DNA from: an uncultured Lachnospiraceae bacterium
GTDB lineage: Bacteria > Bacillota > Clostridia > Lachnospirales > Lachnospiraceae
Direction: 5' to 3'
DNA length: 64,000 bases
Assembly: GCA_959022495.1 (NCBI GenBank)
Contig: CAUEYX010000001.1
Coordinates: forward strand, 186,001 to 250,000
Shown: positions 34,051 to 43,948 of the stretch, in pieces
Layout: every line of letters starts with the position of its first letter
Numbering within the stretch: the first letter of the stretch is position 1
Program-made: the position numbers and the translations under genes
Notes under the pieces: model-generated
Told to the model about the DNA's origin: nothing
Seen by the model: the letters and a program-made list of their open reading frames with translations, nothing else
Databases searched by the model: none

Positions 34051-37000
34051 GTGAAGAGAAAAACAGCAGGAAGGCTGGCACTCCTCATGGCGGCAGCGAT
34101 GACAACATCCACGTTTTTCGGAACAAGTATTCCGGCGCGGGCAGCGGACAATTGGATCGGTGATGACCAGCTTGAGGATAATTCTACAGAAGAACCGGAA
34201 AAGGACGAAGTGCTTCCCAATAAGAATCAATACAATTATCAGAAGGAAGAACTGGCGGCATTCTGTCATTTCGGACCCAATACGTTCAACGAGATAGAGT
34301 GGGGAGAGCATTACGGGGACAAGACGCCGAATGAGATTTTCAAGCTGACAAAGGATTTCGACGCGGAGACACTTGTAAGCGCGATTAAAGAGGCAGGGTT
34401 CCACAAACTGATCGTTACGGCAAAGCATCATGACGGTTTCTGTATCTGGGCAAGTGATTATACAGAGTATGATGTGGACGCGGCGACCAATTATCCGGGA
34501 GATGAAAAAACGGGAGAAAGAGATATCCTGGCGGAGATTTCAGCGGCGTGTACGGAGTACGATATTGACATGGGGCTTTACCTCTCACCGTGGGATATCC
34601 ATGATGACAGTTATGGATATTATGATGAAAACGGGAACAGCCTTCTTAACAGCAGCGGAAATCCGCTGAATGGAATGACTTGGGAAGAAGTAGAGGAAAA
34701 AGACGTAAAGGACTATAACGAGTATTATAACAATCAGCTGACAGAAATCCTCAGCGATGACAAGTACGGCAATAATGGCCATTTCGTAGAAGTGTGGATG
34801 GACGGCGCGAAAGGCAGCGGCGCCAGTGCCCAGAATTATGATTTCGAGAAATGGTTCGACACGATCCAGAAATATGAAGGGAAGGCATCCGGCAAGTATG
34901 ATTCCGACTGTATGCTTTTCGGGGCCCAGGCCTATACAACTGTGCGCTGGATCGGAAATGAGAATGGCTATGCGCACAAAAATACATGGTCCAAATCAAG
35001 AGTGAATTATGAGAATAATACGATTGACAGCAGGTCTTCAGGCGGTTATACATTAGGCTGGGAAGACGGAAATCAGTGGACTGTGCCGGAATCTGACGCG
35101 CGTATCACGTCCGGCTGGTTCTGGGGCACGACAAAGGCGGCTCCGAAGTCCATCGAGGCCCTGGGTACGATGTACTTTAATTCCGTGGGACATAACTCCC
35201 CGCTTCTTCTGAATATTCCTCCGAATAATCAGGGAACCGTGGATGAGGCGATTTTGAACCGGGTGGCGGAGTTCGGAGAGAATATCCGCGATACCTTTGA
35301 TGACAATATGGCGGCGGCGAAAGCTGCTGAAGTGAAAGCTTCTGAAGTGCGCGGGAATGACAGCAGATTCAAACCGGGCAATACCGTTGACGGAGACGAC
35401 GATACCTACTGGACAACAAGCGACGGCACAAGTACAGGAAGCCTTCTGATTGATCTTGGTTCAGCGAAGAAGTTTGACGTGGTTTCCATTGAGGAGGCCA
35501 TTCAGAACGGGCAGAGGATCAATCATTATAAGGTCGAGTACCGCAATGGAAGCGGAGACTGGAACCTGCTTGACGAAGGCGATACAATCGGCGCGAAGAG
35601 GCTGGTGAGGACTTCCGCGGTGACAGCGGACCAGGTAAAGATCACCGTTGAGACAACGGATGATAAAGTTCCGATGATCAGCGAGGTGGGAGTATATAAA
35701 GCTTCTGAAGGGTTTGAGCTGGCGGCGTCAGCGCCGACAGGAATGGATGTCATTGATATTGAAGATACAGATACATCCGACGGAACCGGGTTCGCGTTTA
35801 CAGGCTCCTGGACGAAAGAGACAGGAACGAATTTTGTCAATGAGACAAACCGCTGGGCGAATGCGGGATCTTCCCTTACATTGAAATTCAAAGGGACAAA
35901 AGTTTACCTTGTGGGAACAAAAGACCCGAACCATGGAACCGCATCCATATCCATTGACGGAAAAGCCGCGGTGACAGTAGACACATCCGCGACAGAGCGG
36001 TCCACCGGGCAGATCTGGTTCAGTTCGGATGATCTGGATGACGGAGAACATACTCTGACACTGAATGTGACGAACAAGGCGATCGGTATTGAGGCGGCCT
36101 ATGTGATCAATAACGGCGGAATCGGTATGATCGGGCTGGAAGCAGACGAATATACCATGAACGAAGACGAGACGATGAACGTGAAGATCACCAGGGTCGG
36201 CGGAACGAAAGGGCGTATCAAAGCGTACTTATCTCCGAATCCGGGCAGCGCGATCCAAGATGACTTCTATACAGAGCCGACGGTTGTTACACTTGCGGAT
36301 GGGGAGAGCGAGACAACAGCACCCGTTACCACAAGAAGAAATACAAAAGAAACAGGAACACAGAACTTTACGATCGAGCTGAACTCTCCGAGTTCGGGAT
36401 TGATCCTTGGATTTATCGACACGGCAAAAGTAAATATCCTTGACGCGGAGTCCATGGACAAGGAACAGCTTCAGGAACTTGTTGATTTGGCAGAAACTTA
36501 TATTGAGCAGCTTTACGCAGGCGACTGGGACGCGTTTGAGAGCGCGCTTGCCGCGGCGAAGGCGCTCCTTGCTCAGGATTCACCGGATGCCCTGGAGATG
36601 GGCAGAGCCTATGCGGCACTTGAGAATGCGATGAATGCACTGACGGAGCGCGCGCAGTTCACAGAGAGTGATCCGGTTGTATTCCCGACAAAGAAGGATG
36701 AGACGATCACCGTGGAGGCGGAGCTTCTGGAGATGGATTCCAGCGGGGCTGCTTCCGGCAAAGAAGTACGCATCAGTTCAGACGCATCCTGCAGTAACGG
36801 GAAATATATCAATTGGTTCGAAACAGGGAACAAATTGTATATGTATTATGACGCTCCCAAAGCCGGGACATATGAAGTAACTTTAAGCTATGCGTCCGGC
36901 CGTAAAGAGAACAATCCGAATGATATTACGTTTGCGGAAGAAAGTGGAAATATCGAGCAGACGAAACGGACTTTCGTGGGAGTGGACGGCGATACAAACG

Positions 37001-40000
37001 GCTCAAAGTGGGGAACACAGACATTTGATCTTGTTGTAAATGAGGCCGGAGCAGGGAAGATTATACTTTCCACTGAGACAGGCGGTCCGAAGTTTGATAA
37101 GCTTGAGATTACTCCGAAAGAGATTGCGTTCACTTATGACGTGAAAGCTGAGGCTGCCGCAGGCGGTACGATCTCACCGGCAGGAACTACAAGGGTAGAT
37201 GAGGGCGGAAGCCAGGTTTATACCATCACACCGGATGCCGGATATGAGATCAGTAAAGTAATAGCCGGTGGAGAAGATGTAACAGACAGTGTGCAGAAAG
37301 ACGAGGAAACCGGTATCTGCACATACACAGCTGCAGATGTAAACAGTGACCTTACGGTAAATGTGATCTTTAGTTTCGCGAACTATACGGAGTCCAACCG
37401 GTTCCAGTTCCCGACAGAGGCTGAGGGCAGCGCGGTGACCCTGGAGGCAGAGCACTTTACGCTGCACAATACAGGAGAGAATGAAAAATGGCCGCTGGAG
37501 GTTGCAGAGGCATCATGGGCAAGCGGCGGTAAATTTGTAAATTCACTGAACGCGGATGATTCCATTTCTGTTCCGTATTATGCGGAGAAAGCCGGGACGT
37601 ATGAAGTGACGGCAGTATACAGAAGCGGTTCCGCGGCAAACAAACTTGTATGGAGCAGTACTCCTGAGGGACATATCCAGAATGGTGAAACAGCTGCCGG
37701 AGCAACAGATTCCAGTCAGACGAAAGAGGTCAAATTTACAATTACCTTGACAAAACCGGGAGCGGGCGTGTGGACGTTTACGGGACCAAGCGGACAGTCT
37801 CCGCAGCTTGACAAGTTTGATATTGTACTTACAGAAGAGACCGCCGTGATCGCGGATAAGATCGACCTTGAGATCGCGATGCAGAATGCAGAGCGGGAAC
37901 TCGCCCGGGAGGATACTTATACGGAAGAGTCAAGGGCAGCTCTGGCAGAAGCACTGGCGGAAGCAGAGGAAGTATTTGAGAACGCTTACGCGACACAGGC
38001 TGAGGCCGACGCGGCAGCAGCGGCGCTTGAGGAAGCAATCGAGAACCTGGATGATCTTTCATACAAGATTACAACAAGCACAGAGGGCGGCGGCACCCTC
38101 ACTCCAAGTGCGGACACCGTTGACAGAGGCGGCAGTGTGGACATTGCGATCACACCGGACTATGGATATACACTGACATCCTTAAAGGTGAATGGAGCGG
38201 AAGTAAGTAACTTCCACAAATATAATGTAAGCTATACGATCTCTAATATTAATGGGGACCAGGAAGTTACCGCGGCATTTGAGAAAACCGGATACACAGT
38301 GGAAGAGCCGTTCCAGTTCCCGACAGGGACAGAAACAGCTACGCTGGAAGCGGAACACTTTACTCTGTTTAATGTAGATGGTGATACAGAGCAGTATAAG
38401 ATGGCCATTACGACGGGAAGTACCGGAGACTGGAGCAAAGGCGCTGTATATATCAATGCATTTGAGCCGGGAGACTCTATCTCAGTTCCGTATAACGCAA
38501 AGGCAGGAACATATGAGGTCAAGGTAACATACAGCAGCGGCTCGGCCACGAATAAACTTGTATGGAGCAGCGATGGAACCATTGAGGATGGACAGGTATC
38601 GGCAGGAAACACGTATGCCAGTGAGTTCGTGACAGTTACATTTGACGTGACAGTTACAGAAGACGGTACAGGCGTATGGACATTTACAGCTCCGACTGAC
38701 GGCAAATCACCGAGAGTTGACAAATTTGAAATCACCGCAAAAGACTCCGAGCCGGATGAAAAGTATACAGTTACAGCAAGAGTTGAGGGCGGAAACGGAA
38801 CAATCACACCGCAGACAACAGAAGCACAGGCAGGCGGAAGCGTAACCTTTACTATCACGCCGGACAAGGGATATGAGATCAGTGATGTAAAAGCAGGCGG
38901 CAAGTCCGTTCTGGATGATGTCAATGTAGAAGAAGGCACCTATACGTTATCTAATATCAATGCCGATACGGAAGTGGTTGTAAGCTTCAAGGCAGTGGAA
39001 GGAGAGCCCGACCAGTATACGGAAGAGCATCCGTTCTACTTCCCGACAGAACGGAACGGTTCACCGGTAACACTGGAGGCGGAGAAACTGATCCTTCACA
39101 ATACAGGAAGCGGGGAAGCATGGCCGCTGCAGATCTCAGAGGGAGACTGGGCAAGTGGAGGAAAATTCGTCAATGCCATGAATACGGACGACAGCATTAC
39201 ACTGTATTATGTGGCAGAGAAAGCAGGTACATATACCGCCACAATTCAGTACAGAAGCGGGGATTCGAATAACTCCATGACATGGAAAGAAGCGGACGGA
39301 AAGATCGCGGACGGATCTCTGGACAGTGTGACAGCCGACAATGCGTCTTCACTGCAGGTACGGACTGTAGAGATTGAACTGGAAGTTGTCGAGCCGGGCG
39401 CAGGCGTATTGACATTTACAGCAGGAAGCAAAAATGCTCCGCAGCTTGATAAATTTGACATCGTGCTTACATCCGAGCCGGAAGAAGATAAACCGGACAA
39501 GACTGCGTTAGAAGAAAAACTGACAGAAGCGCGGGAAGAAGCAGACAGGACAGACGTCTATACAGCAGAGTCTATCGAGGCCCTTAATAAGGCAATCGAG
39601 GCTGCGCAGGCCGTTTATGATGCAGAAGACGCGTCCCAGGAAGAAATCGACGCCCAGGTGACAGCTCTTGAGGATGCAGTGAAGAAACTTGTGAAACTGC
39701 CTGAACCTCCGAAGACATATACGATCACAGCATCTGCGGGAGAAGGCGGTACAATCACTCCTTCAGGTGAGATTTTAGTGAATGAAGGAGAGAGCCAGAC
39801 GTTTACAATCGCAGCAGATGAGGGATGGCACATTCAGGATGTCATAGTCAACGGCAGCTCAGTCGGCGCGGTGGAAACCTATACAATGAGCCAGGCAGGG
39901 ACCATTGAAGCAGTCTTTGAGGAAGATGCTGTTGAACCGGTAAGGCATGAGATCACCACCGAGGCAGGTCCGAATGGAACGATTACCGTTACTGGCGGCA

Positions 40001-40422
40001 CCGCGGAAGATGGAACTGTGGCAGACGGCGCGGATGTTACATATAAAGCTGAGGCGCTTGAAGGATATGTGATTGATACGCTGACTGTAAACGGGACAGC
40101 AGTTGAGGCAGCAGCAGGACAGGCTTCCTATGAAGGCAGGATTGAAAACATAACTTCGGATGTGAAGATTACTGTTACGTTTAAAGCAGAAAGCACACAG
40201 CCCGAGCCGGATAATCCGGATGAACCGGATAAGCCGGGTACACCTTCCACAGATAAACCTGGCACAGGCTCCGGTAAACCGGGGACGGGCTCAGGAACGA
40301 ACAGCGGGGATAAAGCTGTACAGACCGGCGATCACAGCAGCGCGTTCCTCTGGATCGTGATCCTCGCGGCTGCATGCACGGCGGGTACAGCTGTGATAAG
40401 CAACAAAAAGAAATCAAAATAA
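34051..40422 (+). CDS. Giant surface alpha-L-fucosidase (GH29) with binding modules
   Basis: A secreted enzyme of 2123 residues. Start GTG 34051 (AAGGA upstream); signal peptide KRKTAGRLALLMAAAMTTS. The GH29 domain covers about residues 60-415: LIVTAKHHDGFCIWAS, MGLYLSPWD and the nucleophile Asp in VEVWMDGAKGSG near 251. Next are a discoidin domain (NTVDGDDDTYWTT), a beta-sandwich, a Calx-beta-like segment and FIVAR helical repeats (three copies). Four related CBM6/35-like modules, recognisable by (V/T)xLEAExxxLxN, alternate with InlB/Flg_new-like repeats (GGTISPAG; YEISKVIAGG). The C-terminus is a PEPDNPDEPDKPG linker, AVQTGD, a hydrophobic helix and NKKKSK. It likely removes fucose from mucin or milk glycans next to the GH2 enzyme. 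Confidence 0.92.
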   Translation: MKRKTAGRLALLMAAAMTTSTFFGTSIPARAADNWIGDDQLEDNSTEEPEKDEVLPNKNQYNYQKEELAAFCHFGPNTFNEIEWGEHYGDKTPNEIFKLTKDFDAETLVSAIKEAGFHKLIVTAKHHDGFCIWASDYTEYDVDAATNYPGDEKTGERDILAEISAACTEYDIDMGLYLSPWDIHDDSYGYYDENGNSLLNSSGNPLNGMTWEEVEEKDVKDYNEYYNNQLTEILSDDKYGNNGHFVEVWMDGAKGSGASAQNYDFEKWFDTIQKYEGKASGKYDSDCMLFGAQAYTTVRWIGNENGYAHKNTWSKSRVNYENNTIDSRSSGGYTLGWEDGNQWTVPESDARITSGWFWGTTKAAPKSIEALGTMYFNSVGHNSPLLLNIPPNNQGTVDEAILNRVAEFGENIRDTFDDNMAAAKAAEVKASEVRGNDSRFKPGNTVDGDDDTYWTTSDGTSTGSLLIDLGSAKKFDVVSIEEAIQNGQRINHYKVEYRNGSGDWNLLDEGDTIGAKRLVRTSAVTADQVKITVETTDDKVPMISEVGVYKASEGFELAASAPTGMDVIDIEDTDTSDGTGFAFTGSWTKETGTNFVNETNRWANAGSSLTLKFKGTKVYLVGTKDPNHGTASISIDGKAAVTVDTSATERSTGQIWFSSDDLDDGEHTLTLNVTNKAIGIEAAYVINNGGIGMIGLEADEYTMNEDETMNVKITRVGGTKGRIKAYLSPNPGSAIQDDFYTEPTVVTLADGESETTAPVTTRRNTKETGTQNFTIELNSPSSGLILGFIDTAKVNILDAESMDKEQLQELVDLAETYIEQLYAGDWDAFESALAAAKALLAQDSPDALEMGRAYAALENAMNALTERAQFTESDPVVFPTKKDETITVEAELLEMDSSGAASGKEVRISSDASCSNGKYINWFETGNKLYMYYDAPKAGTYEVTLSYASGRKENNPNDITFAEESGNIEQTKRTFVGVDGDTNGSKWGTQTFDLVVNEAGAGKIILSTETGGPKFDKLEITPKEIAFTYDVKAEAAAGGTISPAGTTRVDEGGSQVYTITPDAGYEISKVIAGGEDVTDSVQKDEETGICTYTAADVNSDLTVNVIFSFANYTESNRFQFPTEAEGSAVTLEAEHFTLHNTGENEKWPLEVAEASWASGGKFVNSLNADDSISVPYYAEKAGTYEVTAVYRSGSAANKLVWSSTPEGHIQNGETAAGATDSSQTKEVKFTITLTKPGAGVWTFTGPSGQSPQLDKFDIVLTEETAVIADKIDLEIAMQNAERELAREDTYTEESRAALAEALAEAEEVFENAYATQAEADAAAAALEEAIENLDDLSYKITTSTEGGGTLTPSADTVDRGGSVDIAITPDYGYTLTSLKVNGAEVSNFHKYNVSYTISNINGDQEVTAAFEKTGYTVEEPFQFPTGTETATLEAEHFTLFNVDGDTEQYKMAITTGSTGDWSKGAVYINAFEPGDSISVPYNAKAGTYEVKVTYSSGSATNKLVWSSDGTIEDGQVSAGNTYASEFVTVTFDVTVTEDGTGVWTFTAPTDGKSPRVDKFEITAKDSEPDEKYTVTARVEGGNGTITPQTTEAQAGGSVTFTITPDKGYEISDVKAGGKSVLDDVNVEEGTYTLSNINADTEVVVSFKAVEGEPDQYTEEHPFYFPTERNGSPVTLEAEKLILHNTGSGEAWPLQISEGDWASGGKFVNAMNTDDSITLYYVAEKAGTYTATIQYRSGDSNNSMTWKEADGKIADGSLDSVTADNASSLQVRTVEIELEVVEPGAGVLTFTAGSKNAPQLDKFDIVLTSEPEEDKPDKTALEEKLTEAREEADRTDVYTAESIEALNKAIEAAQAVYDAEDASQEEIDAQVTALEDAVKKLVKLPEPPKTYTITASAGEGGTITPSGEILVNEGESQTFTIAADEGWHIQDVIVNGSSVGAVETYTMSQAGTIEAVFEEDAVEPVRHEITTEAGPNGTITVTGGTAEDGTVADGADVTYKAEALEGYVIDTLTVNGTAVEAAAGQASYEGRIENITSDVKITVTFKAESTQPEPDNPDEPDKPGTPSTDKPGTGSGKPGTGSGTNSGDKAVQTGDHSSAFLWIVILAAACTAGTAVISNKKKSK

Positions 40423-40497
40423 AAAGAAAATTGACAACCCATAAGAAGTCCGCAGTGGAACAGGGATACTGAACATTGTCAGGACAGAAGCGGGAAA

Positions 40498-40541
40498 AGC
40501 CAGGGCAGAGGAAATTCTGAGAGGAAACCTCTGCCCTGGCT
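40498..40541 (+). terminator. Strong hairpin after the GH29 gene
   Basis: AGCCAGGGCAGAGG and CCTCTGCCCTGGCT form a perfect 14-bp stem with a 16-nt loop. Only weak T content follows (TGTCTGT). It probably ends or protects the fucosidase transcript. Confidence 0.65.
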
Positions 40542-40642
40542 GTCTGTATGGAACTGGCAGCCGTGTGCATAGCAGCAGCGGACAAAAATCCGGGCTGCAT
40601 TCTTTTGTCTTTTTTTGTAAATAACTCCGCGGAGGATTCTGA

Positions 40643-40671
40643 TTGCATCTGCGCGGGCATTTTACTATAAT
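40643..40671 (+). promoter_or_regulatory. Promoter of the carboxypeptidase gene
   Basis: TTGCAT (40643-40648), a 17-nt spacer and TATAAT (40666-40671), 30 nt before the ATG. Confidence 0.7.
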
Positions 40672-40700
40672 AGTTATAGTTTTACCGTTTGGAGGATGAG

Positions 40701-42281
40701 ATGAAAAAGTATAGAAAACACGGTGCCGCGGTTATATTATCGCTGCTTATGGTTCTGATTCCGCCATGCGCGGTGCAGGCGGATGAAATGTCGGACCTGG
40801 AGGCGGCGATACAGGCATCCTATAACACGATCCCTGAGACGAACAATATCCGGGGATGGCCGCAGGGCCCGCTGGTGTATGGAAACTCTGCGATTGTTAT
40901 GGATATGAACAGCGGCGCGGTGCTCTATGGAAAGAAGGTGCATGAGAGGCATTACCCGGCGAGCATTACGAAGCTTATGACAGCGCTGACAGCACTAGAA
41001 AATTCCAAGCTGGACGATGAGGTGTACTTCTCACAGGACAGTGTTTCTTTCCTGGAATATGGAGACGCCAGTATCGGGATGACTCCGGGTGAGATTCTGA
41101 GCATGAATGACGCTTTGTACGGTATGCTTCTTGCCTCGGCAAATGAAGTTTCTTACGCGATTGCGGAGAATGTGGGCACTCTCATGGGCGGAGGATATGA
41201 TACCTTCATACAGGAGATGAATCAGCGCTCCGCAGAGCTGGGATGCACGGGTTCTCACTGGGTGAATGCCAACGGGCTGCACAGTGAGGATCATTATACG
41301 ACCGCCCATGATATGGCGCTGATTTCATCCGCTGTTTACCAGTTCGAGGCGTTCCGTACTGTGACCCAGACGCTGAATTACACCATAGGGGCAACGAACC
41401 TTGTGGGTGAGACCCGGACATTTCAGCAGAATCACAAAATGCTTTGGGAAGGCGGCTATTATTACTATGATTACTGTACCGGGGGAAAGACCGGCTACAC
41501 GGATCAGTCCAGGACAACGCTGGTCACCATGGCGGATAATGGGAATCTTCAGCTTGTGGCAGTTGTGCTTCAGGATGACGGGGATGTATATGTAGATACA
41601 AGGGCAATGTTTGACTATGCCTTCGCGAATTTCATGAAAACCCCGCTTCACGATCAGCCAAAAGAAGAGGGAGTTCTCTCATATGTGGATGAGGATGCCT
41701 ATGTAGTGCTGCCGGCGGGGATTGATTTTTCTTTACTGGAAAGCGAAATCACGGTTACGGATAAGAAAGAAGCCGCAGGGAAGATCACATATTTCTACGA
41801 AGGACAGAATGTGGGAAGCGCGGATGTCACTTTGACAACAGAGTATGTGAAGGAGAAGACCGGGTATGATATCATCCCGCAGATCGCAGATAAGGGAGAC
41901 ATAACGGCTGATATGCCTAAAGAAACAGAAGGGCTTTCCCAGCTGACGAAACTCCTGATCGGTGCGGGTGCCGCGATGCTTGTACTGCTGCTTCTGCTCT
42001 GGGCTGTTGCCCGGTACCGGATTGCAAAGAGAAAAAAACTGCGTATGGCGCGGGCCAGGAGACGGAGGCGGGCCATGCAGATGCGGCATGCCGCTCAGAT
42101 GAGGCAGGCCGGGCGTATGGGCCGGTATGATCCCGGGCAGCGCTACCCCGGGCAGTACGCCCGGCAGGCACCGCATTCTTCTTCATACAGGTCCCGCCAG
42201 TATTCTGAACGGTCAGGCCGTTCCAGCCGGCAGACGACGCGGTCTGCGTATCGCCGTTACCAAAGAGACGACTGGCAGTGA
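40701..42281 (+). CDS. D-alanyl-D-alanine carboxypeptidase (DacA family)
   Basis: A 526-residue penicillin-binding-type peptidase that trims the terminal D-Ala of peptidoglycan peptides. A signal peptide (AAVILSLLMVLIPPCAVQA) precedes the S11 domain with SxxK in HYPASITKLMTAL, SxN in LLASANEVSYAI and KTG in CTGGKTGYTDQSRTT. A C-terminal membrane helix (LIGAGAAMLVLLLLLWAV) is followed by about 90 residues of Arg-rich cytosolic tail (MARARRRRRAMQMRHAAQMR), which is unusual for the family. The ATG at 40701 has GGAGGATGAG upstream. Confidence 0.92.
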   Translation: MKKYRKHGAAVILSLLMVLIPPCAVQADEMSDLEAAIQASYNTIPETNNIRGWPQGPLVYGNSAIVMDMNSGAVLYGKKVHERHYPASITKLMTALTALENSKLDDEVYFSQDSVSFLEYGDASIGMTPGEILSMNDALYGMLLASANEVSYAIAENVGTLMGGGYDTFIQEMNQRSAELGCTGSHWVNANGLHSEDHYTTAHDMALISSAVYQFEAFRTVTQTLNYTIGATNLVGETRTFQQNHKMLWEGGYYYYDYCTGGKTGYTDQSRTTLVTMADNGNLQLVAVVLQDDGDVYVDTRAMFDYAFANFMKTPLHDQPKEEGVLSYVDEDAYVVLPAGIDFSLLESEITVTDKKEAAGKITYFYEGQNVGSADVTLTTEYVKEKTGYDIIPQIADKGDITADMPKETEGLSQLTKLLIGAGAAMLVLLLLLWAVARYRIAKRKKLRMARARRRRRAMQMRHAAQMRQAGRMGRYDPGQRYPGQYARQAPHSSSYRSRQYSERSGRSSRQTTRSAYRRYQRDDWQ

Positions 42282-42297
42282 GAGTCTGCCTGAACTG

Positions 42298-43293
42298 TCA
42301 GCTGTACTGCCTGCGGTAATCCGTGGGCAGTATTTTCATAATATCTTTAAAAGCGGCGGAGAATTTGCTCTGGCTTTCGTATCCCACATCCGAGGCGATG
42401 GAAGAAATGCTTTTTTCTGTACTTCTCAATAATTCTGCGGCCCGCATGATGCGGTACTGTTTCATGTAGGAAGCGACAGGCATCCCATAGACGGATTTAA
42501 ATACATGCTTAAGGGCAGACGTATTGATCAGGTATCGGCGTGAGAGCTCTTCGATCGTATAACGCCTCCTGAGATCCGCGGTCATTACATCATGGATCTG
42601 GCGTATGGTGTCCGCCTGTTCAGAGTGAAAGGAGTCAAATACGGTGTTTTCCGCCGGTCCGGTCATGCTTAAGAAGAGCAGGAGCTCCTGGCATTTCAGC
42701 TTGAGATAGGGGCGCTTCATTTTTTCCGGAAGTGCGTATACTTCTGAGAAAATGTGTTCGATCCGCGGGCTTGCGGGCAGCGCGGCAGTCTCCCGTGTAC
42801 CGCAGAATGTATGGCACAATGTGCAGACATCCAGTTGGGCGTCCTCCAGCAATTCCGGCAGGACATTGTCGAGGACAGAAAGGTCCAGGGAGACGGTCAG
42901 CCCTTCATAATAGCCAAGGGGCAGGGTGATTTCCGAGTCCGCGCATTTATCTGTGGCGTGGAAAGAAAGGTCTCCGCTTCCGAAATACAGGCTCAGCCCT
43001 TCCTTCATCTTCCATCCGATGCGGCCGCGGCAGCAGTGGTCAATGGAAAGGACGCAGTCTTTGTGACTGTGGTGGAGGTGGAACTGATCTCCGAGAAAAT
43101 AATTGTAGGAAAGTTCGATCCCGCGGTAGAGCTCGTAAGTCTCGATTTTGAGCCGTGCGTCTTCCGGGAGAAGGCTGTCAGCAAACCGGCTGATACGGCC
43201 TGTTCCGGAGAGGGGATGGCGGATCATTATACATTTTCCAGGCGGTACGTCACGCAGATGGCAGCGGATCTCCTGGACCGGATTTTTTTCCAT
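42298..43293 (-). CDS. AraC-family transcriptional regulator
   Basis: A 331-residue regulator with a C-terminal AraC HTH: YTIEELSRRYLINTSALKHV, FKSVYGMPVASYMKQYRIMR, then ISSIASDVGYESQSKFSAAF. The N-terminal part is a cupin-like effector domain (FHLHHSHKDCVLSIDHCCRG) with several His/Cys residues. The ATG at 43293 has GGAGG 8 nt upstream; an in-frame ATG at 43308 overlaps that site. It is convergent with the carboxypeptidase gene. A ScrR/cre-like site lies 25 nt upstream. Its targets are unknown. Confidence 0.87.
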   Translation of the reverse strand: MEKNPVQEIRCHLRDVPPGKCIMIRHPLSGTGRISRFADSLLPEDARLKIETYELYRGIELSYNYFLGDQFHLHHSHKDCVLSIDHCCRGRIGWKMKEGLSLYFGSGDLSFHATDKCADSEITLPLGYYEGLTVSLDLSVLDNVLPELLEDAQLDVCTLCHTFCGTRETAALPASPRIEHIFSEVYALPEKMKRPYLKLKCQELLLFLSMTGPAENTVFDSFHSEQADTIRQIHDVMTADLRRRYTIEELSRRYLINTSALKHVFKSVYGMPVASYMKQYRIMRAAELLRSTEKSISSIASDVGYESQSKFSAAFKDIMKILPTDYRRQYS

Positions 43294-43317
43294 AAAGAAA
43301 ACCTCCATATTATGTTA

Positions 43318-43330
43318 TGAATCGATTTCA
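43318..43330. promoter_or_regulatory. Second cre/LacI-like site, before the AraC gene
   Basis: TGAATCGATTTCA matches the sucrose operator TGAAATCGATTTCA except for one missing A. Its position in the AraC promoter region suggests catabolite control or cross-talk with the LacI-type repressor. Confidence 0.45.
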
Positions 43331-43369
43331 CTTCTGCTGGGAAATTAACGCAATTGGTGCCCCGATGAT

Positions 43370-43741
43370 TCAGGCGCGCTGCTGGGGACAGGTGATCCGC
43401 CCCAGCTTTTCAATGGTATGGTGCAGCACCTGCGCCAGCTCCGTATCTGCCGTGCGGTAGTACATTTCTTTGCCCTCCCGCCTGCTTACGATGAGTCCGC
43501 TGCTTTTTAAAAGGCGCAGATGATGGGATACAGCGGGGCTTGTCATGTTGACAATGGAGGCGATATTAAGCACGCACTCTTCACAGTGGCACAGAAGCCA
43601 GAAGATGCGCAGGCGGCTGGGATCGCCGAGCTGTTTCATTGCTTCGGATACACTGGCGATCTCGTCCTGACCGGGCAGATGCTTCATGATTTGTTCTTCA
43701 TTGTTATGTCCGTGGTCATGTGGTAATTCTTTTCTTTCCAT
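43370..43741 (-). CDS. ArsR/SmtB-family metal-sensing repressor
   Basis: A 123-residue winged-helix repressor. The HTH lies in IVNMTSPAVSHHLRLLKSSG, followed by the beta-wing LIVSRREGKEMYYRTADTE. A metal-site candidate is the Cys pair in LLCHCEECVLNIAS; the N-terminus is His rich (LPHDHGHNNEEQ). It should release the divergent HMA-ATPase genes when Zn, Cd or a related ion binds. The ATG at 43741 has AAAGGAGGG upstream; the frame extends further upstream without a ribosome binding site. Confidence 0.9.
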   Translation of the reverse strand: MERKELPHDHGHNNEEQIMKHLPGQDEIASVSEAMKQLGDPSRLRIFWLLCHCEECVLNIASIVNMTSPAVSHHLRLLKSSGLIVSRREGKEMYYRTADTELAQVLHHTIEKLGRITCPQQRA

Positions 43742-43875
43742 TGAGAACCCTCCTTTGAGTATCATGTATTGTTCTTTTTGGATGAATTGCTCCAAATGGG
43801 AGTATTTTTCGCCCAAACGGAAATAGGAATGGATCATGTATTGACTTATTATACAATCTGAATTACATTATAGTC

Positions 43876-43893
43876 AACAATTAAATAATTGTT
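43876..43893. promoter_or_regulatory. ArsR-type operator
   Basis: AACAATTA, two A residues, then TAATTGTT form a perfect palindrome in the divergent control region between the ArsR gene and the HMA protein gene. This AT-rich form is typical of SmtB/CzrA-type operators. Confidence 0.7.
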
Positions 43894-43948
43894 TAATTAA
43901 AAACGATAGAGAGCCGGATACCGGCAGAAAAATAAGGAGAGAGCAGAT

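Noticed and set aside
38232..38939. 235-codon frame antisense to the fucosidase
   Set aside because: Ser/Pro/Val-rich shadow of a repetitive Glu/Thr-rich coding region.
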